DNA of 64,000 bases, taken from positions 1 through 64,000 of the forward strand of contig NZ_PJAI02000003.1 of the NCBI RefSeq assembly GCF_002843355.2, read 5' to 3'. This DNA comes from Colwellia echini (lineage in GTDB: Bacteria > Pseudomonadota > Gammaproteobacteria > Enterobacterales > Alteromonadaceae). Shown here piece after piece: positions 1 to 10,597 of this stretch. A program made the position numbers and the translations under genes. Below the pieces are notes generated by a model, which was not told where the DNA came from, ran no database searches, and saw only the letters and a program-made list of their open reading frames with translations. Position 1 is the first letter of the stretch. Every line of letters begins with the position of its first letter.

Positions 1-87
1 CGAGTAGATAACTTAGTAAAACAAGCTCTTGATGATTCATTTTGCGTGAACCCCTTGGAACTGGAGCGCATTGTAGAGAGTTTTTGA
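1..87 (+). CDS. C-terminal end of an unidentified protein (partial)
   Basis: An open frame runs in from the left edge and stops at a TGA ending at base 87. The 28 visible residues end in LELERIVESF. They resemble an ordinary helical C terminus and carry no recognisable motif, so no function can be given. The coding assignment rests only on the absence of stops in this frame from base 1 and on its orientation with the next gene. It could be chance. Confidence 0.45.
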   Translation, partial: RVDNLVKQALDDSFCVNPLELERIVESF

Positions 88-328
88 TAGAGCACAAGCA
101 CTAATTTAACTTATTCAACCAAGTGTTTTAATATTGACCAATATGGGTTTTATTCCTACAAAAAAAGGAGGCTTTTAAATTAAAGGTCTAATATAATGTG
201 TTTAATTGCATAATTTTTGCTCTTGCTAGTTGCACATTATAAAAAGCTGCGTAACATAGAATTGCAATCTGCATTTATTTAAACAATTACTTTTACTTTA
301 TCAAAATAATAATTAGGTATCTTTATAT
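88..328. other. AT-rich intergenic region, possible long 5' leader
   Basis: No ORF is supported here. A weak sigma-70-like promoter is possible: TTGACC at 134-139, a 17-base spacer, then TACAAA at 157-162. It would give a leader of about 160 bases for the RRM gene at 329. Long leaders are known on cold-regulated RNA-binding protein genes, but no known leader motif is visible here. Confidence 0.3.
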
Positions 329-811
329 ATGAAGTCTCCAACCTCACAAACAGTCATTGTTGCTGTTGTTTTTGCTCTTATCGCTTACGCTATTACTTAT
401 ATTGTCCCTGTTAGTGCTGTTCTTTTTGCTGGCCTGGTATTTATAGCTGCTTTTCTTGCCCCGTTAGTTGCATGTAAAACATCAACTAATTCTTGTTCTT
501 CTGGATCATCTACTAATGAAGCTATTTCAGATGAAGATGTTAGAACACTTTATGTTGGTAATTTACCTTACAGAGCAAATGAAACAGCAGTACGTGAACT
601 TTTTTCAACTCACGGTTCAGTTCATTCAGTTCGTTTAATGAAAGATAAGCATACAGGTAAACGTCGCGGTTTCGGTTTTGTTGAAATGGCATCAGATGAT
701 TTAGATGGAGCAATAGCTGCTTTAAATGATACTGAATTTCAACAACGTACATTAAAAGTTAGAGAAGCTAAAGAACGCCCTGATCGTAATGAAGATCATA
801 ACGAAGACTAA
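329..811 (+). CDS. Membrane-anchored RRM-domain RNA-binding protein
   Basis: This 160-residue protein has two parts. Residues 8-48 are strongly hydrophobic and read as two closely spaced membrane segments. After a short Ser/Thr-rich linker, residues 72-150 form one canonical RNA-recognition motif, with RNP2 as LYVGNL and RNP1 as KRRGFGFVEM. The tail is acidic and charged. Soluble RRM proteins of about 80-100 residues are common in cyanobacteria and marine bacteria and are often cold-responsive. The membrane anchor is the less usual part and suggests RNA binding at the inner membrane, which is inference. The Shine-Dalgarno sequence is weak. A terminator follows directly, so the gene is probably transcribed alone. 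Confidence 0.85.
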   Translation: MKSPTSQTVIVAVVFALIAYAITYIVPVSAVLFAGLVFIAAFLAPLVACKTSTNSCSSGSSTNEAISDEDVRTLYVGNLPYRANETAVRELFSTHGSVHSVRLMKDKHTGKRRGFGFVEMASDDLDGAIAALNDTEFQQRTLKVREAKERPDRNEDHNED

Positions 812-837
812 CTCAGTACAATGTTATAAATTACTAG

Positions 838-866
838 GCCGCTAACTTAAATTAGCGGCTTTTTTA
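838..866 (+). terminator. Rho-independent terminator after the RRM gene
   Basis: An 8-bp perfect stem, GCCGCTAA (838-845) with TTAGCGGC (852-859), has a 6-base loop and a run of six T. It lies 26 bases after the stop codon of the RRM gene. Confidence 0.9.
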
Positions 867-1152
867 TATCTGCAGTTATCAAATTTGTATTATACCAATT
901 CCAACAATCCAATAAACCATTTACCTAATTGAACAGGTAGAACTTACCATCATTCCTCGAGAACCAACATTTAACTTATGTATCTGGCTTTAAAGTTGCC
1001 ACTGTGAATGAAACTTTATCTATTAATTTTACTCGTTTATTTAGTTACTAATTGGATTAAGGGGTAGACAAAAGTTAGGTGGGTAGTAAAATTCGCGCTG
1101 ATATTATTATATCGCTTTCTTTACTCTAGCTTCTTACTTACAAGGCATTACT
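867..1152. other. Intergenic region upstream of trmA
   Basis: No ORF is supported. A possible promoter for trmA is TAGACA, a 16-base spacer and TAAAAT, at about 1066-1093. The segment around 890-1050 contains short inverted pieces, such as ATCCAAT near 910 and ATTGGAT near 1052. They may be the worn remains of a small mobile element, but no clear terminal repeats remain. Confidence 0.3.
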
Positions 1153-2247
1153 ATGTTTAGTCACATTCATCCTGATAATTACGATACACAGTTATCAACA
1201 AAACAACAAAATATGGCTAAATTATTTAGTGATTTCAACCTTCCTCCTGCGGATTTATATCCATCGGTACCGTTAAATTTTCGTCAAAGAGCCGAATTTA
1301 GAGTTTGGCATGAAGGTGATGATCTTTATTACATTATGTTTGATAGTAAAACCAAACAAAAATTTAGAGTAGATGACTTTCCTGTTGCTAGTGAATTAAT
1401 TAATAAAGCAATGAAAGCTTTGATAGCTGCAATTAAAGATCACCGTGAATTACGCTTTAAACTTTTCCAAGTTGATTTTTTATCAACCTTAAGTGGTGAA
1501 TTATTAATTAGCATGCTTTATCACAAACAATTAGCAGAAAGCTGGCAAACTGAAGCTGTAAAATTAAAAGCGCAACTTTCGAGGATTGCCCCTGTAGATA
1601 TTATTGGCAGAGCCAAGAAGCAAAAAATTATTCTTGATAAAGATTATGTTATGGAGTCTTTAAATGTTGGCGGCAAAAGATATGTCTATCAGCAAGTTGA
1701 AAATAGTTTTACGCAACCAAATGCCGGTGTAAACGAGCAAATGCTATTATGGGCACAACAAGCAACAAAGAATGCTGGTGGTGATTTAATTGAGCTTTAT
1801 TGTGGTAATGGTAACTTTAGTATTGCCCTCGCCGAAAATTTTGATCGTGTATTAGGTACTGAAATATCTAAAACATCAGTTCGCTCTGCACAAATAAATA
1901 TCAGCGAGAACAATATTAAGAATATCGACATTGTTCGTATGTCGAGTGAAGAGTTTAGCCAAGCGATGAATGGCGAGCGTAAGTTTAGACGTTTAGAAGA
2001 CTTTGATTTAACCGCTTATAACTACGACACTGTATTGGTAGATCCACCGCGAGCAGGTTTAGATGTCGATAGCGTAGAGTTAGTACGTCGTTTTAATAAA
2101 ATTATCTATATTTCTTGTAACCCTGAAACTCTAAAAGAAAATTTAGCGCTACTAGTTGATACACATAATATAGACAACTTTGCGTTATTCGATCAATTTC
2201 CTTACACCGATCATGTTGAAGCTGGTGTTATCTTAACGAGAAAGTAG
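1153..2247 (+). CDS. trmA: tRNA (uracil-5-)-methyltransferase TrmA
   Basis: TrmA transfers a methyl group from S-adenosylmethionine to U54 of tRNA, making ribothymidine in the T loop. The 364 residues match the usual length (about 366). Visible signatures are the N-terminal segment LNFRQRAEFRVWHEGDDLYY, the SAM-binding motif LYCGNGNFSIAL near residue 217, VLVDPPRAGLD near 297, and the catalytic nucleophile Cys322 in YISCNPETL. A conserved Glu lies in the C-terminal DHVEAG. As in E. coli, trmA is next to fabR and sthA, but yijD, which lies between fabR and trmA in E. coli, is absent. trmA and fabR converge with a gap of 17 bases. Confidence 0.97.
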   Translation: MFSHIHPDNYDTQLSTKQQNMAKLFSDFNLPPADLYPSVPLNFRQRAEFRVWHEGDDLYYIMFDSKTKQKFRVDDFPVASELINKAMKALIAAIKDHRELRFKLFQVDFLSTLSGELLISMLYHKQLAESWQTEAVKLKAQLSRIAPVDIIGRAKKQKIILDKDYVMESLNVGGKRYVYQQVENSFTQPNAGVNEQMLLWAQQATKNAGGDLIELYCGNGNFSIALAENFDRVLGTEISKTSVRSAQINISENNIKNIDIVRMSSEEFSQAMNGERKFRRLEDFDLTAYNYDTVLVDPPRAGLDVDSVELVRRFNKIIYISCNPETLKENLALLVDTHNIDNFALFDQFPYTDHVEAGVILTRK

Positions 2248-2264
2248 ACCGATTTAAAAAACAG

Positions 2265-2897
2265 TTATCGAGTTTTTCTAGCTCTTTTACGGCGATCACT
2301 CAGTTCAAGTGCACCACGAGCTATAAAACGTAACTGTTGTATCGTTTGCTGCGCTAAATGATTTCGATCTGCTTTATCTGCTATATCAAGTGCATCAGAG
2401 CCCGCACTGAAAACAATAGTAACCGCCGCATTAGCCTGCATATAAGCAACCTCAGCATCAAGTTGATTTGCTTTTTGCAGGTAGTCGCAAAGCTCCATGG
2501 TAAAATAACGAATTTCTCTGATTACCGCTGCTCTAAATGCCGCAGATGTACCTGAGCGCTCACGTAATAACAGTCTAAAAATATTACCATTGCTTTCTAT
2601 CAGTTCCATAAATGTTTGCACTGATATTTGGATAACAGAACCACCCTTAGCGATACGTTGTCGAGCTTGACGCATTAATTGACGTAGAGTTAAACCCGCT
2701 TCATCAACTAAGGTTAATCCTAGCTCATCCATATCAGAAAAATGTCGATAAAATGAAGTAGGCGCTAGTCCTGCTTCTTTCGCAACTTCACGTAAACTTA
2801 AACTTGAAAAACTTCGTTCAGCACTCAGTTGATTGAGTGCAGCATTGATTATTTGGCGGCGGGTTTTTTCTTTTTGTTGTGCACGTACACCACTCAT
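2265..2897 (-). CDS. fabR: TetR-family repressor of unsaturated fatty acid synthesis, FabR
   Basis: FabR represses fabA and fabB in response to the balance of unsaturated acyl-thioesters. The 210 residues start with [12 protein letters not shown] and continue with the TetR helix-turn-helix, [20 protein letters not shown], at about residues 34-54. The family-specific stretch [18 protein letters not shown] and the motif [16 protein letters not shown] are nearly identical to E. coli FabR, so the assignment is secure. The gene is divergent from sthA across 125 bases, as in E. coli. Control of membrane fluidity would matter in a cold-adapted organism, which is inference. Confidence 0.95.
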   Translation of the reverse strand: MSGVRAQQKEKTRRQIINAALNQLSAERSFSSLSLREVAKEAGLAPTSFYRHFSDMDELGLTLVDEAGLTLRQLMRQARQRIAKGGSVIQISVQTFMELIESNGNIFRLLLRERSGTSAAFRAAVIREIRYFTMELCDYLQKANQLDAEVAYMQANAAVTIVFSAGSDALDIADKADRNHLAQQTIQQLRFIARGALELSDRRKRARKTR

Positions 2898-3022
2898 TTA
2901 TTGAACTCTTTATGACTATAACTATCAGTTATTCTCATAATACTGAATTAACACAATATTGTCAGTTTTAGTTCTGTTAAAATGAGCTATTATATTCCCA
3001 TTACATTATTTGAGGACTTACC

Positions 3023-4450
3023 GTGACTAAATCAAAAACAAGTAAAACTGAAGTTAAAGACTTTGATTACGATGTCATTATCATAGGCACAGGCCCTGGT
3101 GGTGAAGGCGCAGCAATGAAACTTGCTAAGCTGCAAAAGAAAGTCGCTGTAATTGAACGTTATCATCAAGTTGGCGGTGGCTGTACTCATTGGGGAACAA
3201 TTCCATCAAAAGCATTACGCCAATCAGTAAGTCGCTTGATTGAATACAATTCAAATCCATTGTTTAGTCAAAATAAACAAGCAAAGCAACTTACTTTTCA
3301 AGACATATTAAGTCACGCTTCAGCTGTTATTCAAAAGCAAGTAAGCTTACGCAGTGGTTTTTATGATCGTAATCGCGTTGATAACATTCAAGGTGATGCC
3401 TCGTTTGTAGATGCAAATACGATAAAAATAGCGTATCCAGATGGTACCACTGAAAATAAAACAGCTAAACAAGTGGTTATCGCTACGGGCTCAAGACCTT
3501 ACCAACCAGAAAATGTCGATTTTACTCATCCACGTGTTTATGATTCTGACAGCATTTTAAGCCTTAACCATGCTCCACAACACGTTATCATTTATGGTGC
3601 CGGGGTTATTGGTAGTGAGTATGCCTCAATATTCAGAGGACTTAGTGTTAAGGTTGACTTAATTAATACCCGTGATCGACTACTATCTTTCTTAGATACC
3701 GAAATGTCAGATTCATTAAGTTATCACCTTTGGAATAATGGTGTGGTTATTCGTCACGGTGAAGAATTCGAACGTGTTGAAGCTACTGACGATGCGGTTG
3801 TTGTGCATTTAAAATCTGGTAAAAAAATGCGTGCTGATTGTTTACTGTACGCTAACGGTAGAACAGGTAATACAGCCGATTTAAATTTAGCTGCTGCAGG
3901 TTTAAAAGCCGATGGCCGAGGTCAGTTAAAAGTAAATGAACATTATCAAACTGATGTTGAAAATATCTTTGCTGTGGGTGATGTTATTGGTTACCCAAGT
4001 TTGGCAAGTGCCGCTTTTGACCAAGGTAGGATTGCTGCATCTTCTATGGTAGATAAGACCTGCAAGAAAAAGTTAATTGTTGATATCCCAACAGGAATTT
4101 ACACTATTCCTGAAATAAGCTCAGTAGGGAGAACAGAGTTAGAGCTTACCGAAGCTAAAATACCTTATGAAGTAGGTCGTGCACAATTCAAACATCTCGC
4201 TCGCGCACAAATATCTAATAATTTAGTGGGCTCTTTGAAAATTCTTTTTCATCGTGAAACTAAAGAAATTTTAGGTATTCATTGTTTTGGCGAGAATGCT
4301 GCAGAGATCATTCATATTGGACAAGCAATTATGCAGCAGAAAAATGGCGGCAATACTATTGAGTATTTTGTTGAAACAACATTCAACTACCCAACAATGG
4401 CAGAAGCATTTCGCGTTGCTGCTTTGAATGGTTTGAATAGATTGTTTTAA
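3023..4450 (+). CDS. sthA: Soluble pyridine nucleotide transhydrogenase SthA (UdhA)
   Basis: SthA is an FAD flavoprotein that moves hydride between NADPH and NAD+ in the cytoplasm without using the proton gradient. The 475 residues begin with the FAD-binding motif GTGPGGEG (residues 22-29). A second dinucleotide fold starts at [12 protein letters not shown], and the FAD motif [12 protein letters not shown] and a dimerisation domain follow. The disulfide site typical of lipoamide dehydrogenases is altered: Cys54 is present in GGGCTHWGT, but the second Cys is Thr59. This is normal for SthA and separates it from Lpd. The start follows GAGG with good spacing (tgaggacttaccGTG). The initiator is GTG. 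Confidence 0.97.
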   Translation: MTKSKTSKTEVKDFDYDVIIIGTGPGGEGAAMKLAKLQKKVAVIERYHQVGGGCTHWGTIPSKALRQSVSRLIEYNSNPLFSQNKQAKQLTFQDILSHASAVIQKQVSLRSGFYDRNRVDNIQGDASFVDANTIKIAYPDGTTENKTAKQVVIATGSRPYQPENVDFTHPRVYDSDSILSLNHAPQHVIIYGAGVIGSEYASIFRGLSVKVDLINTRDRLLSFLDTEMSDSLSYHLWNNGVVIRHGEEFERVEATDDAVVVHLKSGKKMRADCLLYANGRTGNTADLNLAAAGLKADGRGQLKVNEHYQTDVENIFAVGDVIGYPSLASAAFDQGRIAASSMVDKTCKKKLIVDIPTGIYTIPEISSVGRTELELTEAKIPYEVGRAQFKHLARAQISNNLVGSLKILFHRETKEILGIHCFGENAAEIIHIGQAIMQQKNGGNTIEYFVETTFNYPTMAEAFRVAALNGLNRLF

Positions 4451-4463
4451 TAAGTGATAAAAT

Positions 4464-4499
4464 ATGAGTAAGGTGATAGTTAACCCTCACCTTACTCAT
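4464..4499 (+). terminator. Strong hairpin after sthA
   Basis: A 13-bp perfect inverted repeat, ATGAGTAAGGTGA (4464-4476) with TCACCTTACTCAT (4487-4499), lies 13 bases after the sthA stop. The T tract after it is poor (GCTCTTT), so it may be a terminator or an mRNA-stabilising hairpin. Confidence 0.6.
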
Positions 4500-4762
4500 G
4501 CTCTTTACATATGCTCTTAACCCTGCATATAAAAACAGATCATTAAAAGCTATGACATGTAGTTTTAGCCGATTGACATAGCATCACCGAACCTACCTCC
4601 TGTTTGTACTAAATCCCTAATAACTATTCAATATAACCTTACTCACTGGCTTAAAATCATATAGCACCAAACAAATTAAATTATGCTTTTAAAATGCTAA
4701 TCAGTTATGTTTAATCATTTTAAAACTCACTAACCCGAGTTAATAGCTACTAAATTTAGAAT
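4500..4762. other. Intergenic region between sthA and purA
   Basis: The region is AT-rich and lies between two converging genes. It has no supported ORF, promoter pair or repeat that I can recognise. Confidence 0.4.
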
Positions 4763-4790
4763 AAAAAAAATCCAGCACATGGCTGGATTT
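4763..4790 (-). terminator. Rho-independent terminator of purA
   Basis: Read on the minus strand, AAATCCAGC pairs with GCTGGATTT (4782-4790 with 4768-4776) across a 5-base loop and is followed by a run of T (the A run at 4763-4770). It lies about 45 bases past the purA stop. Confidence 0.88.
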
Positions 4791-4834
4791 GATTAACAAT
4801 TACACATCTAACTAAGAAGCTAAAAAAGTAGCTC

Positions 4835-6154
<1,320 letters not shown>

Positions 6155-6287
6155 TTAGGCGGAGATTTTACCAAAAAAGGAATAGTAGTCCAAGTTAAAA
6201 AGTAATATTTTAGGTTAATGACTCAATTAAATAAAAAATAACCAATAAAGTTAGTCATTTAGCTCCAAAAATATTAGTAATTCCTTA

Positions 6288-6311
6288 AGGTTTTGATAGT
6301 TATCAAAACCT
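6288..6311. promoter_or_regulatory. 24-bp palindrome upstream of purA
   Basis: AGGTTTTGATA (6288-6298) and TATCAAAACCT (6301-6311) are perfect inverted copies around a 2-base centre. The site is about 160 bases before the purA start. The very short centre suits a dimeric protein site better than an RNA hairpin. No known consensus was recognised. Confidence 0.35.
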
Positions 6312-6469
6312 AGTATTTTGAATAGTTCACTAACTATAAAACAAATAGCTTCAATTTTTGTTCTTATTAACGGATCTATTAATTAGGTGTTCTACTTTAT
6401 ACGTAGGAAGAATGGCCAAATACAAGCTGTTGTTTATAACTAGTTGTTCTAATTATTAAATAAATAACG

Positions 6470-6530
6470 AAGTAGTTGGGTGATTTAACAGGTATAAATG
6501 ATCACATGTTTAATGGGATTAGTATTAAAG
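6470..6530. repeat. Intergenic repeat, copy 1 (AAGTAGTTGGGT type)
   Basis: The segment aligns without gaps to 52140-52200. AAGTAGTTGGGT, TTTAACA and GTATAAATG are shared, and about 31 of the first 37 bases match by eye. Similarity fades over the following 25 bases. The nature of the repeat is unknown. Confidence 0.55.
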
Positions 6531-6550
6531 GGAAGACAAATATAAGACAT

Positions 6551-6577
6551 AAAAAAAGCCAGCAACAACGCTGGCTT
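6551..6577 (-). terminator. Rho-independent terminator of the hfq-hflX-hflK-hflC operon
   Basis: On the minus strand, AAGCCAGC (6577-6570) pairs with GCTGGCTT (6563-6556) and is followed by a T run (A run at 6551-6557). It lies about 55 bases after the hflC stop. Confidence 0.9.
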
Positions 6578-6632
6578 AGGCAATAAATATAATAAGTAGC
6601 CCTAAATGAAAGGCTACCAACTAATTATTGTA

Positions 6633-7517
6633 TTATTTGTCTTCACCGTCACCATTTAAGAAACGGAAGAATTCACCATCAGGTTTAACAACCATGATGT
6701 CGTTTTTACTGTTGAAGCTATTTTTATAAGCTTCAAGACTACGGTAAAAACTATAAAACTCTGCGTCTTTATTATAAGCATCAGAATAAACTTTTGCTGC
6801 TAAAGCATCACCTTCACCACGTACGGTAAAAGAATTCTTTTGTGCTTCAGCTAACATGATAGTCACTTTAGCATCAATAGTAGCGCGAATGATCTCGGCT
6901 TGCTCTTGACCCTGTGATCTATGCTCTTTAGCAACAGCAGTACGTTCAGCACGCATACGGTCATAAATAGACTGACTGATCTCATCAGGTAAATTAATCG
7001 CTTTAATACGTACATCAACTACTTCAATACCTAAATCTTCACGACTGCTTTTTGCACTTTCTAACGCTTTAGCCATAATGGTGTCACGATCACCTGAAAC
7101 GATTTCTTTAATCGTTCGGTTACCAAACTCAGTACGTAAACCATTGTTAATTTTCTGCTTAAGTAACGCACGAGCATTATCAACTGATCCTGATGTACGT
7201 AAATAATATGTAGAGAAATCAACAATGCGCCATTTAGCAAAAGAATCAACAATTAAATCTTTTTTCTCAGACGTAACAAAACGGTCTGCTGGCTCATCTA
7301 AAGTTTGAATACGCGCATCTAATTTACGTACGGTTTCAATCAATGGAATTTTGAAATGTAATCCTGGTTCAAATACCATCATTTGATCGGTAGCACTATC
7401 ACGTTTAATTTTTGAAAATTGAAATACTATACCGCGTTGGCCTTCGTAAATAACAAAAACTGACGAGACAGAGAGAATGACAATTAACGCGATTATCGCA
7501 ATGAAAAAATTCTTCAT
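6633..7517 (-). CDS. hflC: HflC, SPFH-family modulator of FtsH protease
   Basis: HflC is an inner-membrane protein whose SPFH/Band 7 domain faces the periplasm. With HflK it forms a large cage around FtsH and modulates degradation of membrane proteins. The 294 residues have an N-terminal membrane anchor (about residues 4-25, FFIAIIALIVILSVSSVFVI), and VYEGQRGIVFQFSKI opens the SPFH domain. The helical region contains RMRAERTAVAKEHRSQGQEQ and the C-terminal FYSFYRSLEAYK motif. It is shorter than E. coli HflC (334). The start overlaps the hflK stop by one base (TAATG), a sign of translational coupling. Confidence 0.96.
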   Translation of the reverse strand: MKNFFIAIIALIVILSVSSVFVIYEGQRGIVFQFSKIKRDSATDQMMVFEPGLHFKIPLIETVRKLDARIQTLDEPADRFVTSEKKDLIVDSFAKWRIVDFSTYYLRTSGSVDNARALLKQKINNGLRTEFGNRTIKEIVSGDRDTIMAKALESAKSSREDLGIEVVDVRIKAINLPDEISQSIYDRMRAERTAVAKEHRSQGQEQAEIIRATIDAKVTIMLAEAQKNSFTVRGEGDALAAKVYSDAYNKDAEFYSFYRSLEAYKNSFNSKNDIMVVKPDGEFFRFLNGDGEDK

Positions 7518-8686
7518 TAGTTACTTCTCCCGTTACTAAATCTATCAGAACGATCTGATGATTGAGTAGGTGCCGAATTCACACTTTGTGTTTCAACTGG
7601 TGCGTAATTAGTTCTATTAGAATTATTACTACCGTTATTACTGTTGCCGCTATTGTGTTGTTGAATAATTTTGTCTAAAGGTAAGTACATCATATTATTA
7701 CCACCATCAACATCAACCATCACTTTACTAGTATTGCTATATACTTGCTCCATTGTAGCTATGTATAAACGCTCACGAGTTACTTTTGGTGCTGCTTGAT
7801 ATTCTGGTAATATTTTCTCGAAACGAGCAACTTCACCTTGTGCATCTAACACAACTTGACTCTTGTAACCAATTGCTTCTTGTTCCATACGCTTAGCACG
7901 ACCACGAGCACGGGGTTCAATACCGCGAGCATAAGCTTCAGCTTCACGTAAAAAACGTACTTCATCTTCTTGTGCAGAAATAGCATCATCAAAAGCATCT
8001 TTTACTTCATTCGGTGGGCGGGCATCTTTAAAGTTAACATCAACAATAAGTAAACCTAAGTCATAAGGTTTAATAATGTTATCTAGCTCTTCCCATACTG
8101 CTTGACGAATCTCTTCACGACCGCTTGTTAAAATAGCATCCATTTTCGAATGACCAACAACATAACGAATGGCACTATCAAGCGCTTGTTTTAAACTATC
8201 ATCAGCGTTAGTAACGCTAAAGATATAATTACGAGGGTTAATAACACGGTATTGAATTTGCATCTCTACACGTACTACGTTTTCATCTTTAGTAAGCATG
8301 AAACCTTCTGCTGGCATAGCTCGAGTACTTTGCATATCAACAGGGATGATGCGATCAACAAACGTCCATTTCCAGTTAATACCTGGGTCAACCGTGCCGG
8401 CATATTCGCCAAATCTTAAAACAATACCCTGCTCAGCTTCTTTAATAGTGTAAAAACCACTAAAACCATAAACAAGAGAAGCGACAACAAGAAGAATAGA
8501 TATGCCTATACTAGAAAAGCTTTTACCAGATCCTGAGCCACCTTTAGTTGTTTTACCACCAAAGATTCCAGTAACTTTTTTACCGAGATCATTAAGTAGT
8601 TCATCTAAATCTGGTGGACCTTGATTCTTGCCACCTTTGTTTTTCCAGGGGTCTTTATCATCATTCCCCGGTTCGTTCCAAGCCAT
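7517..8686 (-). CDS. hflK: HflK, SPFH-family partner of HflC
   Basis: HflK is the second subunit of the HflKC-FtsH complex. The N terminus, MAWNEPGNDDKDPW, is the family signature, and the Gly/Lys-rich cytoplasmic tail continues with QGPPDLDELL. One membrane segment lies at about residues 64-84, followed by the SPFH domain with EAEQGIVLRFGEY and the helical motif EAYARGIEPRARGRAKRM. The C terminus is Asn/Ser-rich. An upstream in-frame GTG at 8698 would add four residues. I chose ATG at 8686 because GGAG precedes it at correct spacing and the family begins MAWN. Confidence 0.95.
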   Translation of the reverse strand: MAWNEPGNDDKDPWKNKGGKNQGPPDLDELLNDLGKKVTGIFGGKTTKGGSGSGKSFSSIGISILLVVASLVYGFSGFYTIKEAEQGIVLRFGEYAGTVDPGINWKWTFVDRIIPVDMQSTRAMPAEGFMLTKDENVVRVEMQIQYRVINPRNYIFSVTNADDSLKQALDSAIRYVVGHSKMDAILTSGREEIRQAVWEELDNIIKPYDLGLLIVDVNFKDARPPNEVKDAFDDAISAQEDEVRFLREAEAYARGIEPRARGRAKRMEQEAIGYKSQVVLDAQGEVARFEKILPEYQAAPKVTRERLYIATMEQVYSNTSKVMVDVDGGNNMMYLPLDKIIQQHNSGNSNNGSNNSNRTNYAPVETQSVNSAPTQSSDRSDRFSNGRSN

Positions 8687-8752
8687 GTTACTCTCCACTA
8701 AAATTGACGACAGTATAAGAATACCTATCGCCTATAAATTAAAATTTTTACA

Positions 8753-8842
8753 CTAGGGTCTGTTGATCTTTCGAGATTACTTTTACAGCAACTTGTTTGA
8801 AAACGCAGTATAAATTTCAACCTGAAAGTTCAACAGCTCCTA
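8753..8842. mobile_element. Short, internally deleted copy of miniature inverted-repeat element, family A
   Basis: The left end, CTAGGGTCTGTTGATCTTTC (8753-8772), is the same as that of the longer copy at 15587-15867 apart from one base. The right end, GAAAGTTCAACAGCTCCTA (8824-8842), is a worn inverted copy. Between them remain ACTTTTACAGCAA and AAAACGCAGTA, with the middle parts deleted. The element fills the hflX-hflK junction and abuts the hflX stop codon. Confidence 0.75.
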
Positions 8843-10126
8843 CTATTCGATATAATCAGCTAATTCACTATATTTAGTAGCAATTAACCGTTCCCACTCT
8901 CGCGACGGCAAGTTTACATCAAGATGACAATTACCTTCATCATCATAATTTTCATTAGTCACGCAATTTAATTTGTATAATTCCCCCCTTAATTTCCCTT
9001 CTTTTGCAGGTATATTAAGGCGATGATTAATCACTTGAATATCCAAGCGCTCAGCCAGAGCTTGAAATAACAGTTCGGTACCAATATTTGCTTGAGCTGA
9101 GAGCCAAACCCGAATTGGCATACCGTCAGCATCTCTATCTATACGCGGTTCAATGTCATCGAGATTATCGATTTTATTACAAATGATTAATTGTGGAACA
9201 TCGTGCGCTTCTATCTCTCTAAGTACATATTCTACTTGTTCAATATTTTCACTACGTCTGTCATCTGATATATCAACCACGTGTAATAACAATTCTGCTT
9301 CACGGGTTTCAGTTAAGGTTGCTTTAAATGCAGCAACTAAATCATGGGGTAGATGACGAATAAAGCCAACGGTATCCGCCAAAATAACACGACCGACATC
9401 AGCTAAATCAATTTTTCTTAAGGTGGGGTCTAAAGTAGCAAAAAGTTGATCAGCAGCATACACTTCTGCTTGAGTTAAGGTATTAAACAGGGTTGATTTA
9501 CCCGCATTGGTGTACCCAACTAACGAAAGTGTTGGTAACTCTGCACGCGTTCTTTGTCTTCGGCCTTGTTGTCTTTGTACTTCAACCTTTTCAAGACGTT
9601 TACGAATACTTACCATGCGCTCGCGCAGTAATCGCCTATCCGTTTCAAGTTGAGTTTCTCCAGGCCCTCGAAGGCCAATACCACCCTTTTGTCTTTCTAA
9701 ATGAGTCCAACCGCGAATTAATCGGCTACTCATATGGCGTAATTGGGCTAACTCAACCTGTAATTTACCTTCGTGTGTTCTTGCACGTTGGGCAAAAATA
9801 TCGAGAATCAAAGTTGTACGATCAACTACTCGACATTCACACAACGCTTCAATATTTTTTTCTTGTGATGGTGTTAAACTATGATTAAACAGAACTACAT
9901 TAGCCCCGACTAAATTCACTGCATCACGTATTTCTTCTGCTTTACCTGAACCTACAAAAAACCGAGGATGAGGCGTATTACGCTTACCGGTAACAACCGT
10001 TAATGCGTCCACACCCGCAGAGGACACTAACATTTTAAATTCGTTAAGGTCTTCTTTACTGCTTTCATCAGGAAAGTCTAAATGAACAAGTACAGCTTGT
10101 TCACCTGCTTGATAACGTTCAAACAA
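8843..10126 (-). CDS. hflX: Ribosome-associated GTPase HflX
   Basis: HflX binds the 50S subunit and splits stalled or stressed ribosomes. The 427 residues match E. coli HflX (426) in length and order. The N-terminal domain opens with MFERYQAGEQAVLVHL, then come LAQLRHMSSRLIRGWTHLER and the Gly-rich GGIGLRGPGETQLETDRR. The G domain has G1 GYTNAGKSTL, G3 DTVGF and G4 NKID. It is downstream of hfq by 54 bases, as in other gammaproteobacteria. Confidence 0.97.
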   Translation of the reverse strand: MFERYQAGEQAVLVHLDFPDESSKEDLNEFKMLVSSAGVDALTVVTGKRNTPHPRFFVGSGKAEEIRDAVNLVGANVVLFNHSLTPSQEKNIEALCECRVVDRTTLILDIFAQRARTHEGKLQVELAQLRHMSSRLIRGWTHLERQKGGIGLRGPGETQLETDRRLLRERMVSIRKRLEKVEVQRQQGRRQRTRAELPTLSLVGYTNAGKSTLFNTLTQAEVYAADQLFATLDPTLRKIDLADVGRVILADTVGFIRHLPHDLVAAFKATLTETREAELLLHVVDISDDRRSENIEQVEYVLREIEAHDVPQLIICNKIDNLDDIEPRIDRDADGMPIRVWLSAQANIGTELLFQALAERLDIQVINHRLNIPAKEGKLRGELYKLNCVTNENYDDEGNCHLDVNLPSREWERLIATKYSELADYIE

Positions 10127-10180
10127 TAGCGCTAAATCCTAGTACCGTTATTTATAGTACTCAAAAAAAGATAAACAGCT

Positions 10181-10507
<327 letters not shown>

Positions 10508-10597
10508 CTATAAAACACAACAAAAGAGCGTTGTAAAAATAGCTAACGAATTAATTATACATCAATTTTAAACTATTGCTTTAAAATTGCTTACCCT

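Noticed and set aside
890..1060. Possible decayed miniature element before trmA, with TATACCAATTCCAACA and short inverted pieces
   Set aside because: No matching terminal repeat on the other side and no second copy in the window.
3173..3202. Missing second Cys of the disulfide in a lipoamide dehydrogenase-like protein
   Set aside because: This is the normal state of SthA, not a defect.
8687..8698. Longer hflK start (GTG at 8698)
   Set aside because: The GGAG ribosome site would lie inside it, and the family begins MAWN at 8686.
9493..9888. 131-codon frame antisense to hflX
   Set aside because: Shadow of a conserved coding region.
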